DNA of 64,000 nt from Bacillus albus (lineage in GTDB: Bacteria > Bacillota > Bacilli > Bacillales > Bacillaceae_G): positions 1 through 64,000 of the forward strand of contig NZ_MAOE01000083.1 in NCBI RefSeq assembly GCF_001884185.1, in the 5' to 3' direction. The translations under genes and the position numbers were made by a program. Shown here piece after piece: positions 9,229 through 17,648 of this stretch; position 1 is the first letter of the stretch; each line of letters begins with the position of its first letter. The notes beneath the pieces are model-generated. The model ran no database searches and had not been told where the DNA came from. It was given only the letters and a program-made list of their open reading frames with translations.

Positions 9229-9256
9229 AAATCCTTTTTTATAAAGGATTTTTTTA
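9229..9256 (+). terminator. Terminator of the McrBC-like operon
   Basis: AAATCCTTT pairs with AAAGGATTT, then a T run. Confidence 0.85.
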
Positions 9257-9418
9257 GATTAAGAAGAATTATATGCAGTATGGAAGGCAGCTCTTTACGA
9301 TATGAATTTAATAGTAATATAAATATGTTGTTAGCAGAACGCTACATGAGTAATAAAAGACGATTAAGATGGAATTTAATTCATTTTGCAGAATATAATA
9401 AGTCATAAATATTTTTAG

Positions 9419-9467
9419 TTGCATACGAAGATTTGTTCTTATATGATAGATAGTGAAAGCGTTATCA
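9419..9467 (+). promoter_or_regulatory. Sigma-A promoter overlapped by a cre (CcpA) site
   Basis: TTGCAT (9419-9424), 17 bases, TATGAT (9442-9447) make a good sigma-A promoter. TGAAAGCGTTATCA at 9454-9467 fits the cre consensus TGNAANCGNWNNCW at every fixed position and covers the expected start of transcription. In the low-GC Gram-positives a cre there normally gives CcpA repression. Confidence 0.65.
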
Positions 9468-9500
9468 AAAACAGAGCGGCGATGGGAAAGGCGGGGAAAT

Positions 9501-10097
9501 ATGTTCCAGCGTGTTCAAACAAAGGAAGAACATTTTTGGTTCGAGCAACTATGGGGAGATTTTTGTGAAGAAAGAAACTTAATGTTCGTAGAACGTAATT
9601 TAAATCCATCACGATTTTTATTAATAGAAGATGAACATCATATCGGTACAGTAGAATGTATGAAGTATACGGTACCAGAGCAATCGAATTCTGAGTTTTT
9701 CTATCCGTTTTCTAAAAATGATCTAGTGAAAGATTTGAAAAATGTATATGAAATAGGCAAGTTAAGTATTGCAAAAACGTCTCGTGGGAGAGGGCATTTC
9801 AAAAGACTAACAGCCATTTTATTTATGCATGCATTAGAAACGAAAGCAGAATGGTATATTGCAGCAGTTACAAAAAGAATGTACATGTATTTATTAACAC
9901 TCGGTTTTCCAATTGAACCGATAGATAAGCCATTTCAGTTTCATGATACTTTACAAGGTGTACCAGTACGAATTCATGCCCGAAAAGGGGCTACACATTT
10001 GTATTCTTTAAAAGAATTTCGAGATGTAATTCAAGGGAATGCTCATGCACAAGCATTAATCGCAGAATACAGTAAGAATATTATGTTAACCAAATGA
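9501..10097 (+). CDS. GNAT-fold acyltransferase-like protein
   Basis: This is a 198-residue protein. VYEIGKLSIAKTSRGRGHFKRLTA (about residues 83-106) contains the R/Q-G-x-G/A acetyl-CoA loop seen in GNAT and in acyl-homoserine-lactone synthase-like folds, so an acyltransferase is likely; the substrate is unknown. ATG 9501 was chosen because AAAGGCGGGG precedes it. An upstream in-frame GTG (9453) falls on the cre site and lacks a ribosome site. It is a single gene, probably catabolite-repressed. It converges with racA. Confidence 0.6.
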   Translation: MFQRVQTKEEHFWFEQLWGDFCEERNLMFVERNLNPSRFLLIEDEHHIGTVECMKYTVPEQSNSEFFYPFSKNDLVKDLKNVYEIGKLSIAKTSRGRGHFKRLTAILFMHALETKAEWYIAAVTKRMYMYLLTLGFPIEPIDKPFQFHDTLQGVPVRIHARKGATHLYSLKEFRDVIQGNAHAQALIAEYSKNIMLTK

Positions 10098-10161
10098 ATC
10101 AAAATGAATATGTATAATAAAGAGAATACTATTTTAAAATGAAATCTTTCTTCATGAAAAA

Positions 10162-10188
10162 AGACCCTTATTATTGTAATAAGGGTCT
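10162..10188 (-). terminator. racA terminator
   Basis: AGACCCTTATTA / TAATAAGGGTCT stem; on the minus strand it is followed by a T run (A run at 10156-10162 on plus). Confidence 0.8.
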
Positions 10189-10193
10189 AAAAA

Positions 10194-10736
10194 TCATAAT
10201 CCAAAAATACTAAAAATCATTTTACGGCGCTTCGGTTTCTTTTCACGTTCATATGTTGGTTTTGTATCGGGAGTAATATATATTGGTTCTTCTTTCTTGA
10301 GGGCAGATTCTAGCTTTTGAATTCGCTCTAACATTTCTTCCATTTCACGGCGATGTTGTAAAAGTTGGTACGTAACAACATCATTCGCCTTATCTTGCAT
10401 TTGTTCTTCCATTCGATCTAGCCTTCTCGTAATTGTGTTTAATTGAGCTGCTAATTGCTCAAAATCATGTGATGATATGTTTTGAACGATTGTATTTACT
10501 TGTGTTTTTAATTCTTCAACATCGTTTGATGATGTTTTTTGAATAGGGTGAGAGTTTTGAGACTGCTCTAATTGTGAAAGATGGTATTCTAACATTTGAT
10601 CTAAATCATCTTGTGTAAAAATAAAGTGACCATATTTATTTTTTTCTATCGTAAGATTTAATTGTTGTGCAATCCGAACAACAGCCTTAGGGCTAACACC
10701 TAATTTTTTTGCGATAAATGGTGTTTTATATTCCAA
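10194..10736 (-). CDS. racA: RacA-like chromosome-anchoring protein
   Basis: This 180-residue protein has a MerR-type helix-turn-helix ([27 protein letters not shown]) at its N-terminus. A long coiled coil (about 65-150, ELKTQV..., [10 protein letters not shown]..., MLERIQKLE) follows, then a basic end (KKPKRRKM). This is the layout of RacA, which in sporulating bacilli binds near the origin and ties the chromosome to the cell pole through DivIVA. TTG 10736 was chosen because GGAGGG lies just upstream on the minus strand. It would be needed at axial filament formation. Confidence 0.88.
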   Translation of the reverse strand: MEYKTPFIAKKLGVSPKAVVRIAQQLNLTIEKNKYGHFIFTQDDLDQMLEYHLSQLEQSQNSHPIQKTSSNDVEELKTQVNTIVQNISSHDFEQLAAQLNTITRRLDRMEEQMQDKANDVVTYQLLQHRREMEEMLERIQKLESALKKEEPIYITPDTKPTYEREKKPKRRKMIFSIFGL

Positions 10737-10931
10737 AATAATCCCTCCTATATATATCCTGTTGAATGATTTCGATCTATGAAGGAAGTTCCCTTCCAGT
10801 GTGACAAAAGAAGTGTGGAATCGGCAAAGAAAGTGTTTTTTCACGAAATGAAGCTAGGAAGAATATATCGTGAATATAAAAAACCTTTATCTTAAGATTT
10901 AGAATCATTTGACTGAGGGGAATGAATTAGA

Positions 10932-10946
10932 TTATCATAATGATAA
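10932..10946. promoter_or_regulatory. 7-1-7 inverted repeat resembling a PerR/Fur-family box
   Basis: TTATCATAATGATAA is a perfect 7-1-7 palindrome. It differs from the B. subtilis PerR box (TTATAATnATTATAA) by one base per half and from the Fur box by two. It lies about 145 bases before the CNNM transporter start and about 200 before racA on the other strand. Which metal regulator binds, if any, is not known. Confidence 0.4.
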
Positions 10947-11046
10947 ATATCTTTTTTATGTATGCATATAATATATAAAAAGGTGGTTGCTAATGTAGAA
11001 TTTTGTTAGAGTATTAGAATGCTTACTTCACTTGAATAAAATTAAG

Positions 11047-11090
11047 TAGGAGGTGGCTTCCTTGCTTACAATGTAAGTAAGGAAAAGTAT
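11047..11090 (+). promoter_or_regulatory. Leader with four-codon peptide and hairpin covering the ribosome site
   Basis: TAGGAGGTGG (11047-11056) is a strong ribosome site for TTG-CTT-ACA-ATG-TAA (11062-11076). The same bases form a 12-bp stem (11058-11069 with 11073-11084). The 3' arm of this stem contains AAGGAA, the ribosome site of the transporter gene at 11091. Translation of the leader would open the stem. Confidence 0.45.
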
Positions 11091-12446
11091 TTGGACATAT
11101 ATAGTATAAGTATAGTGATTGTTTTAATTGCCTTAACGGCATTTTTCGTTGCAGCAGAATTTGCAATTGTTAAAGTGCGAAGTTCACGAATTGACTATTT
11201 AATTGCAGAAGGAAATAATCGCGCAACATCTGTCAAAACAGTCATTACAAACTTAGACGAATATTTATCTGCTTGTCAGCTAGGAATAACAGTTACAGCT
11301 CTGGGAATTGGGTGGTTTGGTAAACCTGCGTTAAAGCAAATGTTTGACACGCTTTTTGTAAATTTGAACATTTCTTCCCAACTAGCAGACATTTTTGCTG
11401 TAATTTTAGTGTTTTTGTTTATTACATTTTTACATGTTGTAATAGGGGAATTGGCCCCAAAAACATTTGCGATTCAAAAAGCTGAACAAGTAAGTTTATT
11501 TGTTGCTAAACCGTTAATTTTCTTTTATCGTATGGCGTTTCCATTTATTTGGCTATTAAATGGATCAGCCCGAATGATCACGAAGTTGCTAGGGCTGAAA
11601 CCACCGAAAGGGCACGATGAGGTTCATTCAGAGGAAGAATTACGGTTATTAGTTTCAGAAAGTTACAAAAACGGAGAGATTAATCAATCTGAATATAAAT
11701 ATGTAAATAAAATCTTTGAATTTGATGATCGTATAGCAAAAGAAATAATGGTACCCCGAACTGAGATGCATATTATTAGTAAAGAAATGCCTGCTGAAGA
11801 AGCTTTACAAAAAATGTCTCGGGAAAAATATACAAGATATCCAGTTGTTGATGGCGACAAAGATCATGTAATAGGTTTTGTAAACTTTAAAGATATTTTC
11901 ACAGATTTTGTGCAGCATAAGGCGGTAAGTAATAAGAAAGTAGAGCAATATATGAGGCCGATTATTTTAGTTATCGACTCTATCCCAATACACGACTTGT
12001 TTTTAAAAATGCAAAAAGAAAGAACGCATATTGCTATATTGATAGATGAATATGGTGGTACGTCTGGACTTGTTACTGTTGAAGACATTTTAGAAGAAAT
12101 AGTTGGAGATATTCAAGATGAGTTTGATACAGATGAACAGCCAGAAATTCAACAAGTTAGTGAAACGAAAACGATATTAGAGGGAAAAGTGCTCGTAAGT
12201 GAAGTGAATACGTTGTTAGGATTAACGATCGATGATAATGGTGTTGATACAATAGGTGGATGGATTTTAACGAAGAATATAGAAATTGCTGAAGAGGATT
12301 TCATTGAAATTGAAAATTATAAGTTTTGCGTGAAAGAATTAGATGGACACTATATAAAGAGACTAGAAGTTACAAAAAGTGTAGAATCCATTGTTGTATT
12401 AGAAGATGAAAAGCAAATTTCATTACAGGAACAAATTAGTTCGTAG
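11091..12446 (+). CDS. CNNM/CBS (HlyC/CorC-type) membrane transporter, probable magnesium or divalent-metal exporter
   Basis: This 451-residue protein has a DUF21/CNNM membrane domain with four hydrophobic segments (about 5-165, FFVAAEFAIVKVRSSRID at the start). A CBS pair (about 215-335, VPRTEM..., IDEYGGTSGLVTVEDILEEIVGDIQDE) and a CorC_HlyC domain at the end follow. Relatives include B. subtilis MpfA (YhdP), a magnesium exporter. The older hemolysin annotation is not supported by this architecture. TTG 11091 follows AAGGAAA, which is buried in a leader hairpin. An own terminator follows. Confidence 0.85.
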   Translation: MDIYSISIVIVLIALTAFFVAAEFAIVKVRSSRIDYLIAEGNNRATSVKTVITNLDEYLSACQLGITVTALGIGWFGKPALKQMFDTLFVNLNISSQLADIFAVILVFLFITFLHVVIGELAPKTFAIQKAEQVSLFVAKPLIFFYRMAFPFIWLLNGSARMITKLLGLKPPKGHDEVHSEEELRLLVSESYKNGEINQSEYKYVNKIFEFDDRIAKEIMVPRTEMHIISKEMPAEEALQKMSREKYTRYPVVDGDKDHVIGFVNFKDIFTDFVQHKAVSNKKVEQYMRPIILVIDSIPIHDLFLKMQKERTHIAILIDEYGGTSGLVTVEDILEEIVGDIQDEFDTDEQPEIQQVSETKTILEGKVLVSEVNTLLGLTIDDNGVDTIGGWILTKNIEIAEEDFIEIENYKFCVKELDGHYIKRLEVTKSVESIVVLEDEKQISLQEQISS

Positions 12447-12472
12447 ACTCTGCTATATGGCAGAGTTTTTTT
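12447..12472 (+). terminator. Terminator of the CNNM transporter gene
   Basis: ACTCTGC / GCAGAGT with a six-base loop, then T7. Confidence 0.85.
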
Positions 12473-12578
12473 GAGCATAATGTTTTTGGCAGAATAAGGG
12501 TTATGATACAATGACATAAGTCAGACCTTTCACTAGGTGAAGTATTATAGTATACATATATTTGAAAGGAGAAGAATT

Positions 12579-14003
12579 ATGAAAAAGCATTTATATATAA
12601 ATGGAGATTGGAAGTCTGTAAACACGTATAAACCATTATTCGCACCATATTCTGAAGAAACATTAGCGGAAATTGCACAAGGAACGGAAGAAGATATACA
12701 AGAGGCTGTTACTGCTGCAAAAAATGCAATGAAAGAAATGAATACATTATCAGCATATGATCGTGCGACTATTTTAGAGAAGGTTGCACAAAAAATGGAT
12801 GAAAGAAGAGAAGAATTTGCACAGATTATTGCAAAAGAGGCTGCAAAACCAATACGTGCTGCGAGAGGAGAAGTAGATCGTACCGTTCAGACATACAAAT
12901 TTGCAGCGGAAGAAGCGAAGCGTATATACGGCGAGACACTGCCACTTGATGCAGCACCTGGTGCAGATGGGCGTATTGCATACACTATACGAAAACCAAT
13001 CGGGGTTATAGGGGCTATTACACCATTTAATTTCCCATTAAATTTAGTGGCACATAAAGTCGGCCCTGCAATTGCTGCCGGAAATACAGTTGTGTTAAAA
13101 CCAGCTGATCAAACACCGTTATCGTCTTACGCTTTAGTTGAACTATTTGAAGAGGCAGGATTGCCAAAAGGAGCTTTAAATATTATTTCTGGTCCTGGTT
13201 CAACTGTAGGAGAGGCGATAGTTACAAATGATGATGTTGCTTCTATTACGTTTACAGGAAGTCCGAGAGTTGGAATTGGAATTAAGGCAAAGGCTGGGTT
13301 AAAGCGAGTTACGTTAGAACTAGGGTCAAATGCTGCAGTTATTATTGATGAAGATGTAGAATTAACAGATGAATTAATTGAACGTGTACAATGGGGAGCA
13401 TTTGTTAATAATGGACAAGTTTGTATTTCGGTACAACGTGTTTTTGTACAGGAAAAAAGAATGGATGAATTTCTTACAAAGCTAAAGAAAGCGATGGAAA
13501 CAGTTGTTGTTGGTGATCCACTGCTTGAAGAAACGGATGTATCAGCTTTAATTTCGAAAAAAGATGTAGAGCGAATTGAAATGTGGGTGCAAGAAGCTAT
13601 TAAAGAAGGTGCAACTGTTTTATACGGTGGTAAGAAAAAGGATGCAAGGATTTTTGAACCAACTGTATTAACAAATGTTCCAGATTATGTATCTGTACAG
13701 TGCCAAGAAGTATTTGGCCCACTTATGACAGTAAATACATTTAAAGAATTTGATGAGGCGATAGAGCAAGTAAATCATTCACGTTACGGTCTACAAGCAG
13801 GCATATTTACAAATAATTTGTTTAAAGCTATGCGTGCAATTGATGAGCTAGAAGTTGGCGGTGTCATGATAAATGATATTCCAACGTTCAGAGTAGACCA
13901 TATGCCTTATGGTGGTGTGAAAGAAAGTGGAACGGGGCGTGAAGGAATTAAATATGCAATAGAAGAAATGACTGAAATGAAATTAGTATGCATTAAAAAA
14001 TAA
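12579..14003 (+). CDS. NAD(P)-dependent aldehyde dehydrogenase
   Basis: This 474-residue aldehyde dehydrogenase has the expected length. It shows the PFNFPLNL motif and the conserved lysine/glutamate region (VLKPADQTPLS, LELGSNAAV). The catalytic cysteine is in NNGQVCISVQRV, and the EVFGP and GGVKESGTGREG end motifs are present. The sequence is close to the succinate-semialdehyde/lactaldehyde branch; the substrate is not clear. ATG 12579 follows AAAGGAG (12565-12571). It is a single gene with a bidirectional terminator shared with yueI. Confidence 0.88.
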   Translation: MKKHLYINGDWKSVNTYKPLFAPYSEETLAEIAQGTEEDIQEAVTAAKNAMKEMNTLSAYDRATILEKVAQKMDERREEFAQIIAKEAAKPIRAARGEVDRTVQTYKFAAEEAKRIYGETLPLDAAPGADGRIAYTIRKPIGVIGAITPFNFPLNLVAHKVGPAIAAGNTVVLKPADQTPLSSYALVELFEEAGLPKGALNIISGPGSTVGEAIVTNDDVASITFTGSPRVGIGIKAKAGLKRVTLELGSNAAVIIDEDVELTDELIERVQWGAFVNNGQVCISVQRVFVQEKRMDEFLTKLKKAMETVVVGDPLLEETDVSALISKKDVERIEMWVQEAIKEGATVLYGGKKKDARIFEPTVLTNVPDYVSVQCQEVFGPLMTVNTFKEFDEAIEQVNHSRYGLQAGIFTNNLFKAMRAIDELEVGGVMINDIPTFRVDHMPYGGVKESGTGREGIKYAIEEMTEMKLVCIKK

Positions 14004-14035
14004 AGTATAGGAAAACTTAAATATCGCAATAAAAA

Positions 14036-14075
14036 AACGAGTAGGAAATGTTTACGATTCCATACTCGTTTTTTT
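14036..14075. terminator. Bidirectional terminator between the aldehyde dehydrogenase gene and yueI
   Basis: AACGAGTA / TACTCGTT outer stem with GAA/TTC inside. It has a T run on plus and an A run (14030-14036) serving the minus strand. Confidence 0.8.
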
Positions 14076-14126
14076 ATTGTTTGTTTTACGTTTCTCAAAA
14101 TGATTTCATTTAATCAAGTGTACCTT

Positions 14127-14519
14127 TTACTTCATTTCTTGTTTGAAAATAGCATCTTCTACATATATTTGTTCTTTATCGACAGCAGTGCTATGAGATA
14201 ATACTAAACCGATTGGTGTTTCTGTCCCTTTATTTTGAACAATTGTAAAAGGAACATTTTTTTCATTTGCTAATTTAATGTATTTAGATAAATGTGGGTA
14301 AGCAATGCCACCATTTAGGAATATTTGTAATGATTGAGAAGAGCGCATGCTATTAGCTACTTCAGAATATACATTACTTTGCATTACTTGACCGATAGTT
14401 AAAGCGATTTCTACACGCTCACGTAATGTAGTTAAATACATATTACGTTCTTCTGGTTTGTTCTGCTTTTGGCCGTAAATGCCTTCTTGGAGATAATCTT
14501 CCACATTTTTATTTACCAT
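14127..14519 (-). CDS. yueI: YueI-like (DUF1694) protein
   Basis: This 130-residue soluble protein matches the YueI family. Its signatures are VEDYLQEGIYG at the start, RVEIALTIGQVM, LNGGIAYPHLSKYIKLANEKN and FTIVQNKGTETPIGLVL. The fold recalls a nucleotide- or tRNA-release-type alpha/beta domain; its role is unknown. The start follows AAAGGTGTG. It is a single gene that converges with the aldehyde dehydrogenase gene. Confidence 0.8.
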   Translation of the reverse strand: MVNKNVEDYLQEGIYGQKQNKPEERNMYLTTLRERVEIALTIGQVMQSNVYSEVANSMRSSQSLQIFLNGGIAYPHLSKYIKLANEKNVPFTIVQNKGTETPIGLVLSHSTAVDKEQIYVEDAIFKQEMK

Positions 14520-14752
14520 ATTTTTCACACCTTTCATTTTCTATTGTACGAAAGAATGAAGCAGGATGCAAAAAAAGTCGCATCGAATATAAAAAACTTT
14601 GAATGAAAGGAAGGAAAATGGCATGTATCAATCTAAACAATTAATAAAGTCATAAAAAATTTTATCAACATATATTAACAAAATGTGACAATAATCTATT
14701 AACGAATCGTGATTTTTGTGTTAATATTCAAAATATAAAGGGTGTTCGTCGC

Positions 14753-15886
14753 ATGGAAATGGAGGGAATGGAGGTTTTTCCAATCGATAAGGATATAAAA
14801 GAAGTATTTTGTTCGCACTTGAAAAACAACAGGCACCAATTCGTTGAGAACTGGAAAAACAAAATGATAATTTCCGATAAAGATCCATTTAGACTAGAAG
14901 CAGTTCAAAATGGAGAGGATTTATTAGAGTTTATTATTGAACTTACTATGGAAGAAAAAGATATAAATTATCTTCAGCCATTATGCGAGAAAATAGCTAT
15001 TGAACGTGCAGGAGCAGATGCGAATATAGGTGATTTTGTTTATAATGCAAATGTGGGAAGAAATGAGCTTTTCGAAGCGATGTGTGAGTTAGATGTTAGC
15101 GCACGCGAATTGAAACCAATTATGGCCCAAATACATACTTGTTTTGATAAATTAATTTATTACACTGTTTTAAAATACTCGGAAATTATTTCAAGAAATT
15201 TAGAGGAAAAACAGCAGTATATTAATGAAACACATAAAGAAAGGCTGACGATTTTAGGGCAAATGTCAGCTAGTTTTGTACATGAATTTCGTAACCCGCT
15301 TACTTCGATTATGGGATTTGTCAAATTATTAAAGGCAGATCATCCTAGTTTATCGTATTTAGATATTATTTCGCATGAATTAGACCAATTAAACTTTCGT
15401 ATTTCACAATTTTTACTCGTATCGAAAAAAGAAATGTGGACTGAATCAGAACGATTTTGGCTTAATGACTTGTTTCAAGATATTATACAGTTCTTATATC
15501 CGAGTTTGGTCAATGCAAATGTTTCGATTGAAAAGAATTTGCCATATCCAATTCCTCTTACTGGTTATCGCAGTGAAGTGAGACAAGTATTTTTAAATAT
15601 ATTAATGAACTCAATTGACGCTCTTGAATCAATGAAAGAAAAACGAAAAATTATCATTGATGTATTTGAAGAAGATCAATCGATTCGAATTGTAATAAAA
15701 AATAACGGACCAATGATTCCAGCTGAAAATGTAGAAACGATATTTGAACCATTTGTAACTACTAAAAAGTTAGGAACTGGTATTGGATTATTTGTATGTA
15801 AACAAATTGTAGAAAAACATAATGGGTCCATCATGTGTCGTTCAGATAACGATTGGACAGAATTTCAAATTGCATTTCAAAAATAA
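14753..15886 (+). CDS. Cytosolic sporulation-type sensor histidine kinase with globin-like N-terminal sensor
   Basis: This 377-residue kinase has no membrane segment. The N-terminal about 155 residues look like the helical sensor domain shared by B. anthracis kinase BA2291 and the plasmid proteins pXO1-118 and pXO2-61. HisKA follows with the phosphorylated histidine in FVHEFRNPLTS (about H177). The HATPase shows N, G1 and G2 boxes (NILMNSIDAL, NNGPMIPAENVETIFEPFVTTKKLGTGIGL). Eight more genes down, the kam locus holds the same relative place as in B. anthracis. I infer it is the BA2291 orthologue, which acts on Spo0F. No response regulator is next to it, as usual for phosphorelay kinases. Confidence 0.72.
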   Translation: MEMEGMEVFPIDKDIKEVFCSHLKNNRHQFVENWKNKMIISDKDPFRLEAVQNGEDLLEFIIELTMEEKDINYLQPLCEKIAIERAGADANIGDFVYNANVGRNELFEAMCELDVSARELKPIMAQIHTCFDKLIYYTVLKYSEIISRNLEEKQQYINETHKERLTILGQMSASFVHEFRNPLTSIMGFVKLLKADHPSLSYLDIISHELDQLNFRISQFLLVSKKEMWTESERFWLNDLFQDIIQFLYPSLVNANVSIEKNLPYPIPLTGYRSEVRQVFLNILMNSIDALESMKEKRKIIIDVFEEDQSIRIVIKNNGPMIPAENVETIFEPFVTTKKLGTGIGLFVCKQIVEKHNGSIMCRSDNDWTEFQIAFQK

Positions 15887-15920
15887 ACAGTCTACACCAA
15901 ATGAATGGTGTAGACTGTTT
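15885..15920. terminator. Bidirectional terminator, kinase gene and DUF4397 gene
   Basis: A perfect 15-bp stem (15885-15899 with 15906-15920) with a six-base loop sits exactly between the two converging genes. It ends in TTT on each strand. Confidence 0.85.
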
Positions 15921-16669
15921 TAATTCGTAAGTATAACGGCTTCTAATTTAGGGTCTTTCATTGAATAACCTAAAAGTGAAATTGTATAAATAATATTCGG
16001 TTCTACTTTGAAATCCGGTATAGTTAGCAAGACACTTGGATTATCTGCGAGTGAAATTTCAATGTCTGCTGTACCTGGGCTAACTTCTAAAAAATCTGTT
16101 ATTTGTTTAAAAAGTACATTTTCAAATAAATGATCTCCACCTTTTAAACTTACATTTACAACAGGGGTATCTGGAGAAAAATGTGCAAACCGTATTTTTG
16201 CTTGGCCTGATGGTAAATGAGTATTATCGAGCATAGGTTGTAATTGTAGATGATGATCACTATTTATTGCAGCAAAAGTATAAGAGTGATTTCCCATTAT
16301 TGGTACTAAAGCTGAAAAGATGGGGGTTCCACTTTCGACTGGAACAATATCTATGCGGTACTTACCTTGTACTAATGTTAAATAGGGGCTAAATTGTTTA
16401 AATGAAATATTTTTAATAACCTTTTGCCCATTTACTAAAATGTCAACCGCAGGTGTATTGGAAGCAGAGTGAAAAAACCTGATGTGTGACGGTAAAGCAG
16501 CTTCTTGTGAATCTCTTTTTTCATACGCCTGTACAAGTTTCGTAAGCGCATCGTAGTATTTCATATATAGTTCTACATATTTTTTCGGATTATTAAATTG
16601 ATAGTAACGAGCGAGCTGTTCGTAACGTGCAGCTTCTTGTCCATATTTTTCGATTTCAGATTGAGACAT
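15920..16669 (-). CDS. Double DUF4397 domain protein
   Basis: This 249-residue protein has a helical N-terminal segment rich in Y and A (about 1-50). Two similar DUF4397 beta domains follow: the first opens with IRFFHSASNTPAVDILVNG and the second with IRFAHFSPDTPVVNVSL. No signal peptide or anchor is visible, although relatives often have them. Its role is unknown; in spore-formers a structural spore-layer role is possible but unproven. ATG 16669 was chosen because AAAGGAGG is seven bases upstream on the minus strand. Confidence 0.8.
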   Translation of the reverse strand: MSQSEIEKYGQEAARYEQLARYYQFNNPKKYVELYMKYYDALTKLVQAYEKRDSQEAALPSHIRFFHSASNTPAVDILVNGQKVIKNISFKQFSPYLTLVQGKYRIDIVPVESGTPIFSALVPIMGNHSYTFAAINSDHHLQLQPMLDNTHLPSGQAKIRFAHFSPDTPVVNVSLKGGDHLFENVLFKQITDFLEVSPGTADIEISLADNPSVLLTIPDFKVEPNIIYTISLLGYSMKDPKLEAVILTN

Positions 16670-16792
16670 GAACATTCCTCCTTTGTCATCATTAAAACTA
16701 TATGCTTTGCAAGAACGAGGTTATGCGAAAAAATTTATTTTTTAAAGTAGAAAGGTTGAAAATAAGTATTTTTACGGATAAGTATGGTTTAA

Positions 16793-16924
16793 GTGAACGA
16801 GAGTTATAAACTTCTTGAGGACACAACAATATTTCCCCCATATGAGCTGATGAAGTTTGTATTTCAAAATGAAAACGTAAGAGTGAAACAAGTGAAATAT
16901 CGAAAACATGTCCCAAAACCTTAG
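16793..16924 (+). CDS. Possible 43-residue peptide gene
   Basis: A GTG-initiated reading frame of 43 codons gives a basic peptide containing IFPPYELMKFVFQNENVRV and ending in KHVPKP. No clear ribosome site is seen. Its stop codon lies inside a terminator stem, which suggests a transcribed unit. It may be a relic of a longer gene, as the sequence looks protein-like but upstream in-frame stops are present. Confidence 0.3.
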   Translation: MNESYKLLEDTTIFPPYELMKFVFQNENVRVKQVKYRKHVPKP

Positions 16925-16941
16925 AAAACTAGGGATTTTTT
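16919..16941 (+). terminator. Terminator-like hairpin
   Basis: CCTTAG / CTAGGG (one G-T pair) with a four-base loop, then a T run. Confidence 0.5.
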
Positions 16942-17648
16942 AAATTATGGGCGAATACACATACAAAGTGATAATTGTCCTACATAAATTGTAAAGGAAA
17001 GGTAGTTTGAAATTGAGGAAAGGAATGATGTCTTGGGATGGGGATATCCCGCAAGGATTTGTGAATGGAGTTATGGAAGATTTTGTGCTTTAGGCTGTTG
17101 GATGAATATTGAATTTGTAACATTATTTTTTCCATTTACGTAGGTAAGTGACAGTATTAATCGATAAAAGAGCGTCGTGCCGAACTGATTAATGTGGTTA
17201 ATCGGTTCTTTTTTTATTGTTTGAACAATGAGGAATGTATGTGAAATATAGATTACTATAAAAATAATTGCTATGGATTTAGTGGGATTAATTGTCGAGA
17301 TTTGTTTGAAAATATGCAATATAAAGTAGGAGAATAGGAAGGAGTTTAAAGGGAGTTTCGTCGAAGTTTACACAATGTCGGCATTTGAGGGAAGCTGGCA
17401 TTATATTAGGAAAATATGTAGTGAAGCGTTAATTTTATATAAGGGAGGGTTATTTGAGCGTATAGATAAGGATTGGTCTTCGTTTTAAGTTCTGAATTTT
17501 CTGTTTTTGAAATAATATTTAGCACTCATTTGTATATTTTATAATAGTTTTTTGATAAATTCACTGCTTTCGCAGAGGGTTCTTTTTTATGAAAGAAACG
17601 TCAATTTTCTTCATATATATATACAAATTGGAGAAATGGGGGAGCGCT
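16942..17648. other. Intergenic region before the kam operon
   Basis: No convincing gene is present. It holds a second terminator (17182-17216) and the start region of the yodT operon. A GG-N10-GG sequence in TGGCATTATATTAGG near 17398 resembles, but does not meet, a sigma-54 promoter. TATAAT occurs at about 17540 without a good -35. Confidence 0.5.
17182..17216 (+). terminator. Terminator upstream of the kam operon
   Basis: GAACTGATTAA pairs with TTAATCGGTTC (one G-T pair), five-base loop, then T7. It has no assigned gene before it. Confidence 0.7.

Noticed and set aside
9280-9408. 42-codon frame between the McrBC-like operon and the acyltransferase gene
   Set aside because: No ribosome site at a useful distance and no family resemblance; it could be a gene relic but is not supported.
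11091-12446. Hemolysin function
   Set aside because: The CNNM-CBS-CorC architecture indicates a metal transporter; the hemolysin name is historical.
17398-17415. Possible sigma-54 promoter before yodT
   Set aside because: Has GG at -24 but GG instead of GC at -12, so it fails the invariant positions.
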